This document shows, piece after piece, positions 53,738-62,323 of a stretch of 64,000 bases of DNA. The stretch is from positions 248,001 to 312,000 of the forward strand of contig NZ_CP111036.1 in the NCBI RefSeq assembly GCF_026248685.1, given 5' to 3'. The notes under the pieces were generated by a model. The model searched no databases. It saw only the letters and a list, made by a program, of their open reading frames with translations, and was not told the origin of the DNA. The number at the start of each line of letters is the position of its first letter. Positions within the stretch are counted from its first letter, which is position 1. The position numbers and the translations under genes were made by a program. The stretch comes from Haladaptatus caseinilyticus (GTDB taxonomy: Archaea > Halobacteriota > Halobacteria > Halobacteriales > Haladaptataceae).

Positions 53738-54161
53738 TTATAGGTCGGCGAGCGTTGCTTCGAGGTAGAACGTCTCGCCACCGTCCGAAATGACGGAGGG
53801 CTGTTTCCAGACACGGTCTATTTCTTCTCCGCGTTCGCCTTCGTAGCCCGAAAACCCGTCCCGCTCGGGGGGCCATAGCGCCACGATTTCACCCTCGTAG
53901 ACCCGTCAGATCTCGTAATAACGTACGCTCCCACTTGCGAATACGTCTTCGTACGTTTCGTAGTAAGCGACGTTCTCCAGTGAAACGCCCAACTCCTCGT
54001 GGAACTCGCGCCGGAGCGCGTCCTCGCTGTGTTCGCCGAACTCGACACTGCCGCCGAGCGGGTAGTAAAACGGGTCGTCTGCTCCCAGTTTGTCCCACGT
54101 GCGACGGGTAGTTCGTCGTCGCGTCGGACGAGTCCGCTGGCGGAATGTGGTTTTCGGACAT
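53738..54161 (-). pseudogene. Decayed NUDIX hydrolase
   Basis: A complete NUDIX box is visible on the minus strand (GGSVEFGEHSEDALRREFHE then ELGV, matching GX5EX7REUXEEXGU), preceded by LGADDPFYYPL and followed by YYETYEDVFASGSVRYYEI. The gene is broken at least three times. An in-frame TGA at 53906-53908 stands where homologues have Trp (EIWRVYEG). The segment before the box (SGLVRRDDELPVARGT) is in another frame, switching near 54090-54100. The ATG (54161, MSENHIPPA) is in a third frame. It cannot make an intact enzyme unless these are sequencing errors. Homologues hydrolyse nucleoside diphosphates linked to other groups. Confidence 0.82.
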
Positions 54162-54303
54162 GGAGGTTGTGAAACGTGAGAAGAGTCACGATCGTATCAA
54201 GTAGGTTGCGGTAGATTGGTGTCGACACCACTTACTCCCCGCTGTCGTTTTTCACCGGAGCCATCAAACACTAAGCATCCCCACGAAGAACCCCAAATCA
54301 GAT

Positions 54304-55404
54304 ATGACGTTGAAAGTCGGTGTCCTCGGCTATCGATTCATGGGGAAAGCTCACGCGAACGCACTCGCTCGCCTGCCGATGTTCTTCCCGGACGCGCCGG
54401 ACGTGGAACGTCACGTCCTCGTCGGACGCGACGAGGAGGCGCTCACAGAGGCTGCGGACCGCCTCGGATTCGCGACCACGAGCACGGAGTGGGAGAAGGT
54501 CATCGACGAGGTAGACGTGTTCTACAACCTCGGGCCGAACTTCGTCCACGCCGACCCTTCCATCGCGGCGCTCGAAGCTGGTGTCCCAGTCCTCTGTGAG
54601 AAGCCGCTGGCGGCCAGCCTCTCGGACGCGGAACGGATGGCTGATGCCGCAGAGTCAGCAGGTGTGCCGACCGCAACCGCGTTCAACTATCGGTTCATTC
54701 CTGCCATCCAGTACGCGAAGGGACTCATCGAGGACGGTGAACTCGGCGAAATTCACCAGTTCAGCGGACGCTATCTCCAAGATTGGCTGGTTGACCCCGA
54801 CGCGCCGTGGTCGTGGCGCAACGACGAGGAGTTGGCAGGCAGCGGCGCACTCGGCGACCTCGGTGCGCACACCATCGACCTCGCGCGTTTCCTCGTGGGC
54901 GACATCGAACGCGTCTCGGGTCATCTCCGAACCTTCGTGGACGAACGACCGATCGACGGGGGAGCCGACACCAAGCCCGTCACGGTGGACGACGCCTACT
55001 CCGCGCAGGCCGAACTGGAGGGCGGCGTCATGGGAACCTTCGAAGCCTCGCGGTTCGCGACGGGGCACAAAAACGACCACTCAATCGAGATTCACGGCTC
55101 GAAGGGAAGCCTAAAATTCTCGCTCGAACGACTCAACGAACTCGAACTCCTACGCGAGGGTGATCGCGGCTACGAGACGATTCTCGTCACCGACGAGGAC
55201 GATCCCTACATCGACCACTGGTGGCCGCCGGGTCACGTCATCGGATGGGAGCACACCTTCGTCCACGAGAACTACGAGTTCCTCTCTGCCGTTGAAAACG
55301 GGGACGAGTATCATCCGAACTTCGCGGACGGTCTGGCGGTTCAAAAGGCGCTCGACGCTATCGAGCGAAGCGACGAACGTGGCGAGTGGGAGAGTGTAGA
55401 ATAA
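54304..55404 (+). CDS. Gfo/Idh/MocA family oxidoreductase, third copy
   Basis: 366 residues. The Rossmann motif is altered: VGVLGYRFMGKAHANAL (Tyr-Arg in the glycine loop). LCEKPLAASLSDAERMADAA carries the EKP lysine and SGALGDLGAHTIDLARFLVG the Asp-His pair. AVENGDEYHPNFADGLAVQK is the usual C-terminal helix. Probably a second dehydrogenase acting on the same imported sugar or its product. Separate transcription unit. Confidence 0.93.
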   Translation: MTLKVGVLGYRFMGKAHANALARLPMFFPDAPDVERHVLVGRDEEALTEAADRLGFATTSTEWEKVIDEVDVFYNLGPNFVHADPSIAALEAGVPVLCEKPLAASLSDAERMADAAESAGVPTATAFNYRFIPAIQYAKGLIEDGELGEIHQFSGRYLQDWLVDPDAPWSWRNDEELAGSGALGDLGAHTIDLARFLVGDIERVSGHLRTFVDERPIDGGADTKPVTVDDAYSAQAELEGGVMGTFEASRFATGHKNDHSIEIHGSKGSLKFSLERLNELELLREGDRGYETILVTDEDDPYIDHWWPPGHVIGWEHTFVHENYEFLSAVENGDEYHPNFADGLAVQKALDAIERSDERGEWESVE

Positions 55405-55417
55405 TCCGTTCGACGGG

Positions 55418-56269
55418 TCAGTACTCCCACGTCCCCTCGTCCGTCACGACGGAATCGAGCAGATCGGTCGGTGTCGCATCGTAGGCAGGGTTTTCCACGG
55501 CAAACCCTTCCGCTGGCTCCCGAATCACTTCGCTCGCCGAGCGAAAGTCGTTCTCGAAGCGGAACGCCTCGCCAACAATTTTCGCGCTGGAGCCGATGGT
55601 CGTCACGGGAACGTCTACTTCGTTCGCAGTCGCGACGAGCGGGAAGGTGCCGACGCGGTTGTAGAGGGTTTCGTCAACGATGCAGTCCATTCCCGTGAAC
55701 ACACGGTCACACTCCGGTAGGTAATGGCCTGCGGCACTGTCGATGATGAGCGTCGCATCGACTTGATCGATTTCGCCGAGGACACGGGCGGTCTTTCGAC
55801 CGAGGTAGCGCGGACGGGCCTCCATCACGTAGACGGTGAGATACGTACCCGTCGCGACGGCGTTCTCCACCGCTTCCAACACCGTCGAGGAGTAGTCGTG
55901 AGTCATGAAGGTCATCCCGTCTTCGAACTGGGGGGCTGCGTTCTCGGCGGCGCGCCGTTTGGCGGTGACGACCTGTTCGACCACGCTGTCGATGGCTTGC
56001 TCCATCTGCGTTTTGACCTCCTCGACCGATTCGCTCTCGGTGTCGGTGACCATCTTCACGATCGCTCGCTGTGTCGTAACGAGCGATGCATGGGAGGGAT
56101 TCGCTCGTCGGAGCGCGTTGCTGTTGTGATCGAGCGCTCGTTCGAACTCCTCGACCGTCTCGAACTCGCGGTCGAGGAGGTCCTCCAACGCGCGGGCGGC
56201 CTTGACCGCGACGGTCGAGGAGCTGTGTGTTTGCATCTCCTGTATCTCCTCGACTGTCTCGTCTATCAT
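55418..56269 (-). CDS. eIF2B alpha/beta/delta-related protein (translation initiation factor eIF-2B family)
   Basis: 283 residues. The N-terminal helical part contains SSTVAVKAARALEDLLDREF, and the C-terminal Rossmann-like part has MTHDYSSTVLEAVENAV, YVMEARPRYLGRKTAR, IDSAAGHYLPECDRVFTGMD and TTIGSSAKIVGEAF. Members range from initiation-factor-like proteins to ribose-1,5-bisphosphate isomerase and methylthioribose-1-phosphate isomerase. This one lacks the AICDN-type motifs I would expect of the sugar-phosphate isomerases (inference). Convergent with the oxidoreductase. Confidence 0.88.
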   Translation of the reverse strand: MIDETVEEIQEMQTHSSSTVAVKAARALEDLLDREFETVEEFERALDHNSNALRRANPSHASLVTTQRAIVKMVTDTESESVEEVKTQMEQAIDSVVEQVVTAKRRAAENAAPQFEDGMTFMTHDYSSTVLEAVENAVATGTYLTVYVMEARPRYLGRKTARVLGEIDQVDATLIIDSAAGHYLPECDRVFTGMDCIVDETLYNRVGTFPLVATANEVDVPVTTIGSSAKIVGEAFRFENDFRSASEVIREPAEGFAVENPAYDATPTDLLDSVVTDEGTWEY

Positions 56270-56366
56270 GCGCTAACGGTGTTCGTCAGGCTACAAGATT
56301 GTTCTGGGTTCGTGTCTCCGGACGACCGACGCATAGTTTACGTCTATTCGACGCTAACCAGCAACC

Positions 56367-56672
56367 ATGACTGTTCCCGTCCGCTACTACTGTCCCCACT
56401 GCGGCGCTATCGCGACGCTGGAGCGCGACGCCAACCTCGCCGACAAGTCCGTGACGGCCGACCCGTTGGATGGATGGGAGTACGCAAACGCCTACGACGA
56501 GTTCGAAAATGCGGATGGCGTCGAAATCGTCTGTGGGGCGAGCGAGACCGAAGACGCCGGTTGTGGCGAATGCTACTATCTCAACTTCGTCAAATTCGAG
56601 GATGGCGAAGAACTCGACCCACACGTTCCACTTCGACCCGAAGACGCACCGAACTTCGATTTCAGAACCTGA
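56367..56672 (+). CDS. Small zinc-ribbon-like haloarchaeal protein
   Basis: 101 residues. It begins MTVPVRYYCPHCGAIATLER; a second Cys group, GCGECYYLNFVKFEDG, supplies the other pair of a likely zinc site, with one further Cys between. The C-terminus ends in an acidic region (RPEDAPNFDFRT). Looks like a conserved haloarchaeal family that I cannot name with certainty. Short divergent spacing (97 bases) to the eIF2B-like gene. Confidence 0.65.
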   Translation: MTVPVRYYCPHCGAIATLERDANLADKSVTADPLDGWEYANAYDEFENADGVEIVCGASETEDAGCGECYYLNFVKFEDGEELDPHVPLRPEDAPNFDFRT

Positions 56673-56690
56673 CGGATTCGATCGGCGGAC

Positions 56691-57231
56691 TCACCTTACT
56701 CGGAGGCAAAATCCCCATTCGTACGTTCTTCCATCGACACCGTACGCGTCTTCAAAGCGATAGCGCCCCGTCGGAAAACACGACTCGTTCTCGGCGTAAT
56801 TGAGAACCGACCACTCTACTACCGCCCTGCTACCGGGGTCGAACGTTCGGCGTTCGGTCACACCTCGTTCGTCGAGCGTTCCGGTTTGCCAGCAGCCACG
56901 ATCTCTATCGGCGGTACTGGCTTCGTACTGGAGGACGAGCCTCGACCCGTTTTCTTCGACGCCGACCGTATCCGCGAACGGGCAGGGATAGCCGAACCGA
57001 AACGTCCGCGCGTCGTCGGCGGTACATTCGAACGCCACTCGGATTGTTGCCGGACGTGTTTCGGTGATTTCGCCGTCGAGACTCGTGTCGAGCGTCGCTG
57101 GCAACCCATTCGGAATCGAATCCGGTTCGAGGGAAAAGCGGAGGACGCTTCGATGACAAATCGAGGATGCTCCCAATACAGCCTGCGGTCGCGCTCGTCC
57201 CCACTGCGCCAAGTAACGCTCGCCGTCGCAT
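56691..57231 (-). pseudogene. Frameshifted lipoprotein gene
   Basis: The frame from ATG 57231 encodes MRRRALLGAVGTSATAGCIG, a twin-arginine-like signal with a lipobox ending at Cys 18. After about 24 residues this frame loses protein character (Arg-rich), while another frame takes over with FSLEPDSIPNGLPATLDTSL, DARTFRFGYPCPFADTVGVE and a clean C-terminus (RTYEWGFCLRVR) to 56691. The switch lies near 57145-57165. A single extra base (or a two-base loss) there would explain it. Joined, it would be a roughly 180-residue lipoprotein of unknown family. It may be a real mutation or a sequence error. Confidence 0.7.
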
Positions 57232-57290
57232 ACGCTTCCTTCGTCGCGATAGGTATCAAAAGATATTGATAAGTGAAAAGGACGTTTTCG

Positions 57291-58748
57291 TTATCCTTTG
57301 ATGTTACAGACGGGATAGGTTCGGACGACTTTGTCACCGATTCCGAGGGCATCGGACACTTTCACGACCTCGTCCACGTCCTTGTAGACGCTCGGTGCCT
57401 CTTCCGCGACCGTCGCCCCACTCTGGGCTTTGACGTAGATGTGTTCCTGCTCGAGTTCGTCCTGTACGTCGCCGCCCCAGTAGTCCTTCTTCGCCTGTGT
57501 CCTGCTCATGACTCTCCCCGCTCCATGAGCGGTCGAACCGAAGCTGAGCTTCATCGACTCGTCGCCGCCACAGAGGACGTAGCTTCCAGCACCCATGCTG
57601 CCGGGGATGATGATCGGCTGGCCGACGTCCAGATACGCACCTGGAACCTCGGGATGGCCCGCGGGGAAGGCTCGAGTCGCACCCTTCCGGTGGACGAACA
57701 GTTCCTTTTCCTCCCCGTCCACGTCGTGCGTCTCCTTTTTGGCGATGTTGTGCGCCACGTCGTACAGTAGTTCCATCTCCATCGCCTCCCACGGTTCCCC
57801 AAAGACGCGCTCGAACACCTGCCGAGTTCGGTGCATGATGAGCTGACGATTCACCCAGGCGAAGTTGATCGCTGCACCCATCGCCTGATAGTACTCCTCG
57901 GCGAGTTGGCTCCCGGCAGGGGCCGCGGCGAGTTCCTTGTCCGGGAGTTTCGACAGCAGGCCGGAATGGGCTTTCTCGATCTTCCGGAGGTAATCGTTAC
58001 AGACCTGATGGCCCAACCCTCTGCTCCCGCAGTGAATGAGAACCACGATCTGGTTTTCCGACAGCCCATAGGTGTCGGCGACATCCTCGCGGAACACGTC
58101 GGTCACGCGCTGGACTTCGAGGAAGTGGTTGCCGCTACCGAGGCTCCCCAACTGATTTTTCCCGCGGTCCTTTGCCTTCTGTGAGATCGCCGATGGGTCG
58201 CTTTCTCGGCGGACCCCCTCGTCTTCGCAATGGGCAAGGTCCGCCTCCGTCGCGTAGCCTTCGTCCAGTGCCCACGCCATTCCTCGGTCGAGAACGTCGT
58301 TGACGGCGTCGATGTCGCCCTCGACGACACCACCGCCACCGAGTCCGGACGGGATGTTCGCGAAAAGGGCGTCCACCAACTCTTCTTCCTTCCCGCGGAC
58401 ATCCTCGTAGGTGAGATTCGTGCGCATCATTCTCACTCCGCAGTTGATGTCGTACCCTACCGCACCCGGTGAAATACATCCGTTTTCCGCGTCGATTCCG
58501 GCGACGCCGCCGACCGGGAAGCCGTATCCCTGGTGTCCGTCCGGCATGCAGAGGGCGTACTTTTGGACGCCCGGTAGATGGGTCGTGTTCCGTAACTGTT
58601 CGAGCGTCTTGTCGTCCGCGATCTGTTCCAGTAACTCCTCGCTGGCGAACACCCGTGCGGGCGTGCCCATCGCTCCTTCCTTCGGGATCTCCCAGACGTA
58701 CTCTCGAACCCGTTCGAGCGTGATGTCCCCCGCAGTGTATGTATCCAT
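57291..58748 (-). CDS. rtcB: RNA-splicing ligase RtcB
   Basis: 485 residues, full length. Landmarks are MPDGHQGYGFPVGGVAG, VGYDINCGVRMM (metal Cys), GSLGSGNHFLEVQ (His), VLIHCGSRGLGHQVCNDYL (His) and SFGSTAHGAGRVMSRTQA, which holds the His that becomes guanylylated. It joins tRNA exon halves with 2',3'-cyclic phosphate and 5'-OH ends using GTP and Mn2+. Downstream of archease in the same direction (79 bases). Confidence 0.97.
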   Translation of the reverse strand: MDTYTAGDITLERVREYVWEIPKEGAMGTPARVFASEELLEQIADDKTLEQLRNTTHLPGVQKYALCMPDGHQGYGFPVGGVAGIDAENGCISPGAVGYDINCGVRMMRTNLTYEDVRGKEEELVDALFANIPSGLGGGGVVEGDIDAVNDVLDRGMAWALDEGYATEADLAHCEDEGVRRESDPSAISQKAKDRGKNQLGSLGSGNHFLEVQRVTDVFREDVADTYGLSENQIVVLIHCGSRGLGHQVCNDYLRKIEKAHSGLLSKLPDKELAAAPAGSQLAEEYYQAMGAAINFAWVNRQLIMHRTRQVFERVFGEPWEAMEMELLYDVAHNIAKKETHDVDGEEKELFVHRKGATRAFPAGHPEVPGAYLDVGQPIIIPGSMGAGSYVLCGGDESMKLSFGSTAHGAGRVMSRTQAKKDYWGGDVQDELEQEHIYVKAQSGATVAEEAPSVYKDVDEVVKVSDALGIGDKVVRTYPVCNIKG

Positions 58749-58827
58749 ACCCGAACGTTGGCTTTGCCCCCCGAAGACGTTTGGGGGTTTGGCTGCGGAT
58801 GAACTCCGTGCCAGTCACACGCCGACG

Positions 58828-59238
58828 TTATACATCGAACACGACGTACGCGCGCCACCCCGCCGGCGTTTCCTCCACCGACATCTCGGAGTACGTGACG
58901 GCCTTGATTTCTCGCGCTCGGAGACCGTCAAGCGGGACGCCACGGGCGGTTCCAGCGAGCGTCCACACACCGTCGGCGTCGTGCACGCTCGCTTCGTTTT
59001 CGACGGGAAGAACGCTTCGAACGTCGCGCTCGTAGATCAGTTCATCGAGGTAGTCGAACAGCAGCGCCTCCCTATTTTCGGCCCGAACTTCGAGATCGAA
59101 TCGCTCTCCGACGGCCGGAATGTCGTCGCACATCGCGGCGGCCAGCCCGTCGGCGACGGCGGCGAAGACCGAAGCGAGGGTATCACCGGTCGCCTCGACT
59201 GCAATGTCGGCGGTGTGCTCGCGAAGCACGTAGGTCAT
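58828..59238 (-). CDS. Archease
   Basis: 136 residues from ATG 59238 (MTYVLREHTADIAVEATG); the open frame extends 13 residues upstream without conserved content. LFDYLDELIYERDVRSVLPV, VPLDGLRAREIKAVTYSEM and a C-terminal YVVFDV end are archease signatures, and the metal-binding acidic residues include the Asp in EHTADIAVEA and the terminal Asp of FDV. Archease activates RtcB by promoting its guanylylation and multiple turnover, and the adjacency here fits that known partnership. Confidence 0.94.
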   Translation of the reverse strand: MTYVLREHTADIAVEATGDTLASVFAAVADGLAAAMCDDIPAVGERFDLEVRAENREALLFDYLDELIYERDVRSVLPVENEASVHDADGVWTLAGTARGVPLDGLRAREIKAVTYSEMSVEETPAGWRAYVVFDV

Positions 59239-59312
59239 TGTTCGATTATCGGTGGCTATCGGTATCAGGCTTGCCAAACCGGCCGTGTCAATCCCGTCTT
59301 ATGCCGGTGGAA

Positions 59313-59318
59313 TTATAT
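59313..59318 (+). promoter_or_regulatory. TATA element of the GNAT gene
   Basis: TTATAT centred about 28 bases before the GTG at 59343, which supports that codon as a leaderless start. Confidence 0.5.
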
Positions 59319-59342
59319 TCACCTGCCTGCTATTCCCTCCCA

Positions 59343-59831
59343 GTGAGCGTAAATATCGACACGCGCGTCGTCTCGCCGGGCGACAATCGCTACGTTGAGG
59401 AAGCGTGGCAGCTGAAGGAGGCGATCCGGCAAACCGAAGGCGTGCTGAAACAGCGGCGAGGGTTTTTTACTGACGCATACCGGCGGTCAACAGTCTACTG
59501 CTATCTCACGGACGGAGAGGGAGGCGAGCGACTCATCGGATTTGCCGCGGTGCGTCGGGACGGTTACATTCTCTTTCTCGCGGTTGCCCCGGACTTTCGG
59601 GGCGAAGGATTCGGCGAGCGGTTGGTTGCACGGGTTGCAAAAAATCACGCGACCGTCACCTGCCATGCCCGAAGTACGAACGAGAACGCGCTCGATTTCT
59701 ATCGTCATCTCGGATTTGCCGTCGAACGACGAATCGACAACTACTACGAAGACGGTGGTGATGCCTATTATCTCCGCTTGGGCGAAGAAGAGAGCATCAC
59801 AAAGCGACTTTCCGATTTCATGCGCGGATGA
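59343..59831 (+). CDS. GNAT family N-acetyltransferase (RimI-like)
   Basis: 162 residues from GTG 59343, chosen because of the TATA box and because homologues begin VNIDTRVVSPGD. GNAT motif A (acetyl-CoA binding) is ILFLAVAPDFRGEGFGERLV, and motif B is NENALDFYRHLGFAVERRID. Similar to RimI-type enzymes that acetylate protein N-termini or small amines; substrate uncertain. Divergent from archease. Confidence 0.92.
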   Translation: MSVNIDTRVVSPGDNRYVEEAWQLKEAIRQTEGVLKQRRGFFTDAYRRSTVYCYLTDGEGGERLIGFAAVRRDGYILFLAVAPDFRGEGFGERLVARVAKNHATVTCHARSTNENALDFYRHLGFAVERRIDNYYEDGGDAYYLRLGEEESITKRLSDFMRG

Positions 59832-60044
59832 AGATCGGACGTGGACATCACTGGACGAGGACATTAACGTAAATCGCGTAGCAATCGGTTTTGGCTCGGT
59901 TTCGCTTTTCGAAGGAGACGCCTCATTGATTCGACCGACTGGTTCGAACGTGGCAGTTCGTTAAAACGCCACGAATCGCCGTCGTCCTCCGCCAGTCGTG
60001 CGGTTTCCGCATCGAAATGAAACCGTAACCCGAAGAAACAACGC

Positions 60045-60049
60045 TTTAA
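60045..60049 (+). promoter_or_regulatory. TATA element of priS
   Basis: CGCTTTAACC; TTTAA lies about 28 bases before ATG 60075, supporting that start over the ATG at 60057. Confidence 0.5.
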
Positions 60050-60074
60050 CCGCTCGGTGTTTCATCAACTGACG

Positions 60075-61247
60075 ATGGAAGAGCGGACGCGAGCGTACCT
60101 TCGAGGCCGGTTCCGCGACCACTACCGGACGGTACAGCCGGAACTACCGCCGAACGCGGACGAGCGTGAGTGGGGCTACATTCCGTGGACTGCCGGTCCA
60201 GGGACGACGATGGTTCGCCACAACTCGCTCCTCGACCTCGGTACGCTCGGCGGTTTTCTCGAAAGCGAACGGCCGCGCCACGTGTATTTCTCCGCCGGAC
60301 GATACAGAAATCCCAGCGCGGGAACCATGGGTGAAAAGGACTGGCGGAACGCCGATCTCGTGTTCGACTTGGACGCGGACCACCTCCCCGGTGTCACTCC
60401 CGACACGCCCTACGCCGAAATGCTGGCACGTGGGAAAACGGAACTACTCGACTTGCTGGATCTGCTCGAACGGGATTTCGGATTCGAGGACATGACGGTC
60501 GTTTTTTCGGGGGGGCGAGGCTATCACGTCCACGTTCGAGACGAAGCCATCCTGCAGTTAGACCGGGAAGCCCGCCGAGAGGTTGTGGATTACATCCGGG
60601 CCACGGACGTCGAATTCGAATCGGTGGTCGAATCGGAGGCAGTCGCCGGAATCGGATTGAAAAATCCGACGCAGAAACGAACCCTACCGACCGACGGTGG
60701 ATGGGGTGGCCGCGTCCACGAGCATCTCTGTTCGTTCGTGGACGAACTCCTGGCGATGGACGAAGCCGACGCGATAGACCGCTTACAGGAATTCGACGGT
60801 ATTGGGTCGGGGAAAGCGACGGGTGCCTACAATGCCGCGAAAAACAATCGACGAGAGGTCGAACGCGGGAACGTCGATGTCCACCCCGCGTTCTACCAAC
60901 TCGCACGGGTTCTTGCGGAGGAAGTGTTCTCGACGGAAACCGCAGCGGTGGACGAACCGGTGACGACGGACACCCACCGACTCATTCGACTCCCCGGAAG
61001 CCTCCATGGAGGCAGCGGACTGGAAGTGACTCGAATCGAGCGGGACGAACTGATCGATTTCGACCCACTTCGAGACGCGGTTCCGGACACGTTCACCAGA
61101 CACGACGTGACCGTCGAATTGGAAGAGAAAGTGGAAATCGAACTCGGGGGCGAAAGCTTTAGGCTTCCGGAAGGCAATGTATCAACTCCCGAATACGTGG
61201 CCATATTTCTCATGGCGCGTGGCCGGGCAGAAAAAGGGAAAGAATGA
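60075..61247 (+). CDS. priS: DNA primase small (catalytic) subunit PriS
   Basis: 390 residues. RHVYFSAGRYRNPSAG and the catalytic pair LVFDLDADH (Asp 98, Asp 100) mark the archaeo-eukaryotic primase active site. DMTVVFSGGRGYHVHVRDEA is the nucleotide-binding SGGRG motif and TTDTHRLIRLPGSLHGGSGL is the third conserved block. It makes primers with the large subunit PriL, which is not in this window. The GINS gene overlaps its end by ATGA. Confidence 0.96.
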   Translation: MEERTRAYLRGRFRDHYRTVQPELPPNADEREWGYIPWTAGPGTTMVRHNSLLDLGTLGGFLESERPRHVYFSAGRYRNPSAGTMGEKDWRNADLVFDLDADHLPGVTPDTPYAEMLARGKTELLDLLDLLERDFGFEDMTVVFSGGRGYHVHVRDEAILQLDREARREVVDYIRATDVEFESVVESEAVAGIGLKNPTQKRTLPTDGGWGGRVHEHLCSFVDELLAMDEADAIDRLQEFDGIGSGKATGAYNAAKNNRREVERGNVDVHPAFYQLARVLAEEVFSTETAAVDEPVTTDTHRLIRLPGSLHGGSGLEVTRIERDELIDFDPLRDAVPDTFTRHDVTVELEEKVEIELGGESFRLPEGNVSTPEYVAIFLMARGRAEKGKE

Positions 61248-62074
61248 ACCTCGACGAACTCCGGAGCGTCCAGAGCAAGGAGCGTTCGAAGGACAGCCTG
61301 CAACATCTGCGGGAATCCTTCTACGCAGACGTAGGGAGCTACATCCGTAACCTACGCGAGGAGCGAGAGCGGGCCGCCGAACGGGCGGACGACCCGTTCG
61401 ACTCCGCCGAGGTCAACCGACTGACCGACGAGATTCAGACGGCTGAGGAAGTCGTCGAAGCGATATACGAACGACGAGTCGGAAAGGTCGTCAAACGCGC
61501 GAGTCTCTCGGCGGCGGGAATCCCGGCCGACGAGGAGGGACTGACGAACGAGGAGCAAACGCTGTTCGCCGACCTGGTACACCGAATCGAGGCGAACAAA
61601 TCGACCGTGCTCGACGTGTTGTCCGGTACGGAATCCGACGAGGGTTCGGACGACACGACGGAATCCACGACGGCATCGTCCGACCCTGGCACGACTGCAT
61701 CGGACCCATCGAATCAGGCGGACGCAACCGATTCGACGACGGCGAAATCGGATTCGGTGTCGGAGGCTGTTCGTCCATCTGCGGAGGCGACGGCAATCGC
61801 TGGAAACCCAGGGGAAGACGACGCGACATCCTCGACGGACGAACCGTCAACCGCGGACGAAACGAGCACCGGCGACGCAGTCGCAGGAGCGGAAAACGAC
61901 CCTGAACCGGCGTTCTCCGAGGAACGGACGACGGTTCGAATTACCCGCGACGTCGGCGAAATTCTCGGTGTGGACGATCGTGAGTACGAACTCGCGAGCG
62001 AAGACGTGGTGACGCTCCCGGCCGAAAACGCCGGACCGCTCATCCAGCGTGATGCGGCCGAGAAATTGGATTAG
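61244..62074 (+). CDS. GINS family DNA replication protein
   Basis: 276 residues. N-terminal A-domain helices (residues 1-125): LRSVQSKERSKDSLQHLRES, FYADVGSYIRNLREERERAA, GIPADEEGLTNEEQTLFADL. A Ser/Thr/Asp/Glu linker of about 95 residues follows (roughly 128-222, low complexity). The C-terminal B-domain has VRITRDVGEILGVDDREYEL and EDVVTLPAENAGPLIQRDAA. GINS joins MCM and GAN/Cdc45-like RecJ in the replicative helicase. Overlapping priS shows the replication pair is co-translated, a known haloarchaeal arrangement. Confidence 0.93.
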   Translation: MNLDELRSVQSKERSKDSLQHLRESFYADVGSYIRNLREERERAAERADDPFDSAEVNRLTDEIQTAEEVVEAIYERRVGKVVKRASLSAAGIPADEEGLTNEEQTLFADLVHRIEANKSTVLDVLSGTESDEGSDDTTESTTASSDPGTTASDPSNQADATDSTTAKSDSVSEAVRPSAEATAIAGNPGEDDATSSTDEPSTADETSTGDAVAGAENDPEPAFSEERTTVRITRDVGEILGVDDREYELASEDVVTLPAENAGPLIQRDAAEKLD

Positions 62075-62158
62075 GAACTGCTTTCCGACCAAATCTTCGA
62101 TTGTAAGACCGCTGGCTAAAAACCGATAGCCATACTCACCGAACGCGCGTGACTGGTC

Positions 62159-62320
62159 GTGCTTGCAGTGGGGAGCACGGCGGTCGTTTGGAAGGGGAGC
62201 GACGCGCTGGAACGCGCGAGCAAGCGCCTGTCGGCCTACTACGGGTTGCCCGCAACCGTACAGGCGCCACCATCGTCGCTATCGGATCGAGTTTTCCGGA
62301 GCTGTCGAGCGTCGTAAACG
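62159..62320 (+). pseudogene. N-terminal remnant of a sodium/calcium exchanger
   Basis: From GTG 62159 the frame reads VLAVGSTAVVWKGSDALERA then SKRLSAYYGLP, after which another frame continues GATIVAIGSSFPELSSVV. Together these match the first membrane segments and alpha-1 repeat (G-x-TIVAIGTS-PEL) of the CaCA Na+/Ca2+ exchanger family. One missing G near 62263 would restore the reading as VQGATIVAIGSSFPEL. The fragment ends about 60 residues in, where the convergent cdc48-like gene begins, so at least five sixths of the transporter is gone. A TGA stop immediately upstream also removes the usual N-terminus. Confidence 0.78.
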
Positions 62321-62323
62321 GCT

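Noticed and set aside
58741-58800. C-run and G-run hairpin before rtcB as a riboswitch
   Set aside because: Only about five consecutive pairs form and the flanks do not extend the stem; no known archaeal riboswitch pattern.
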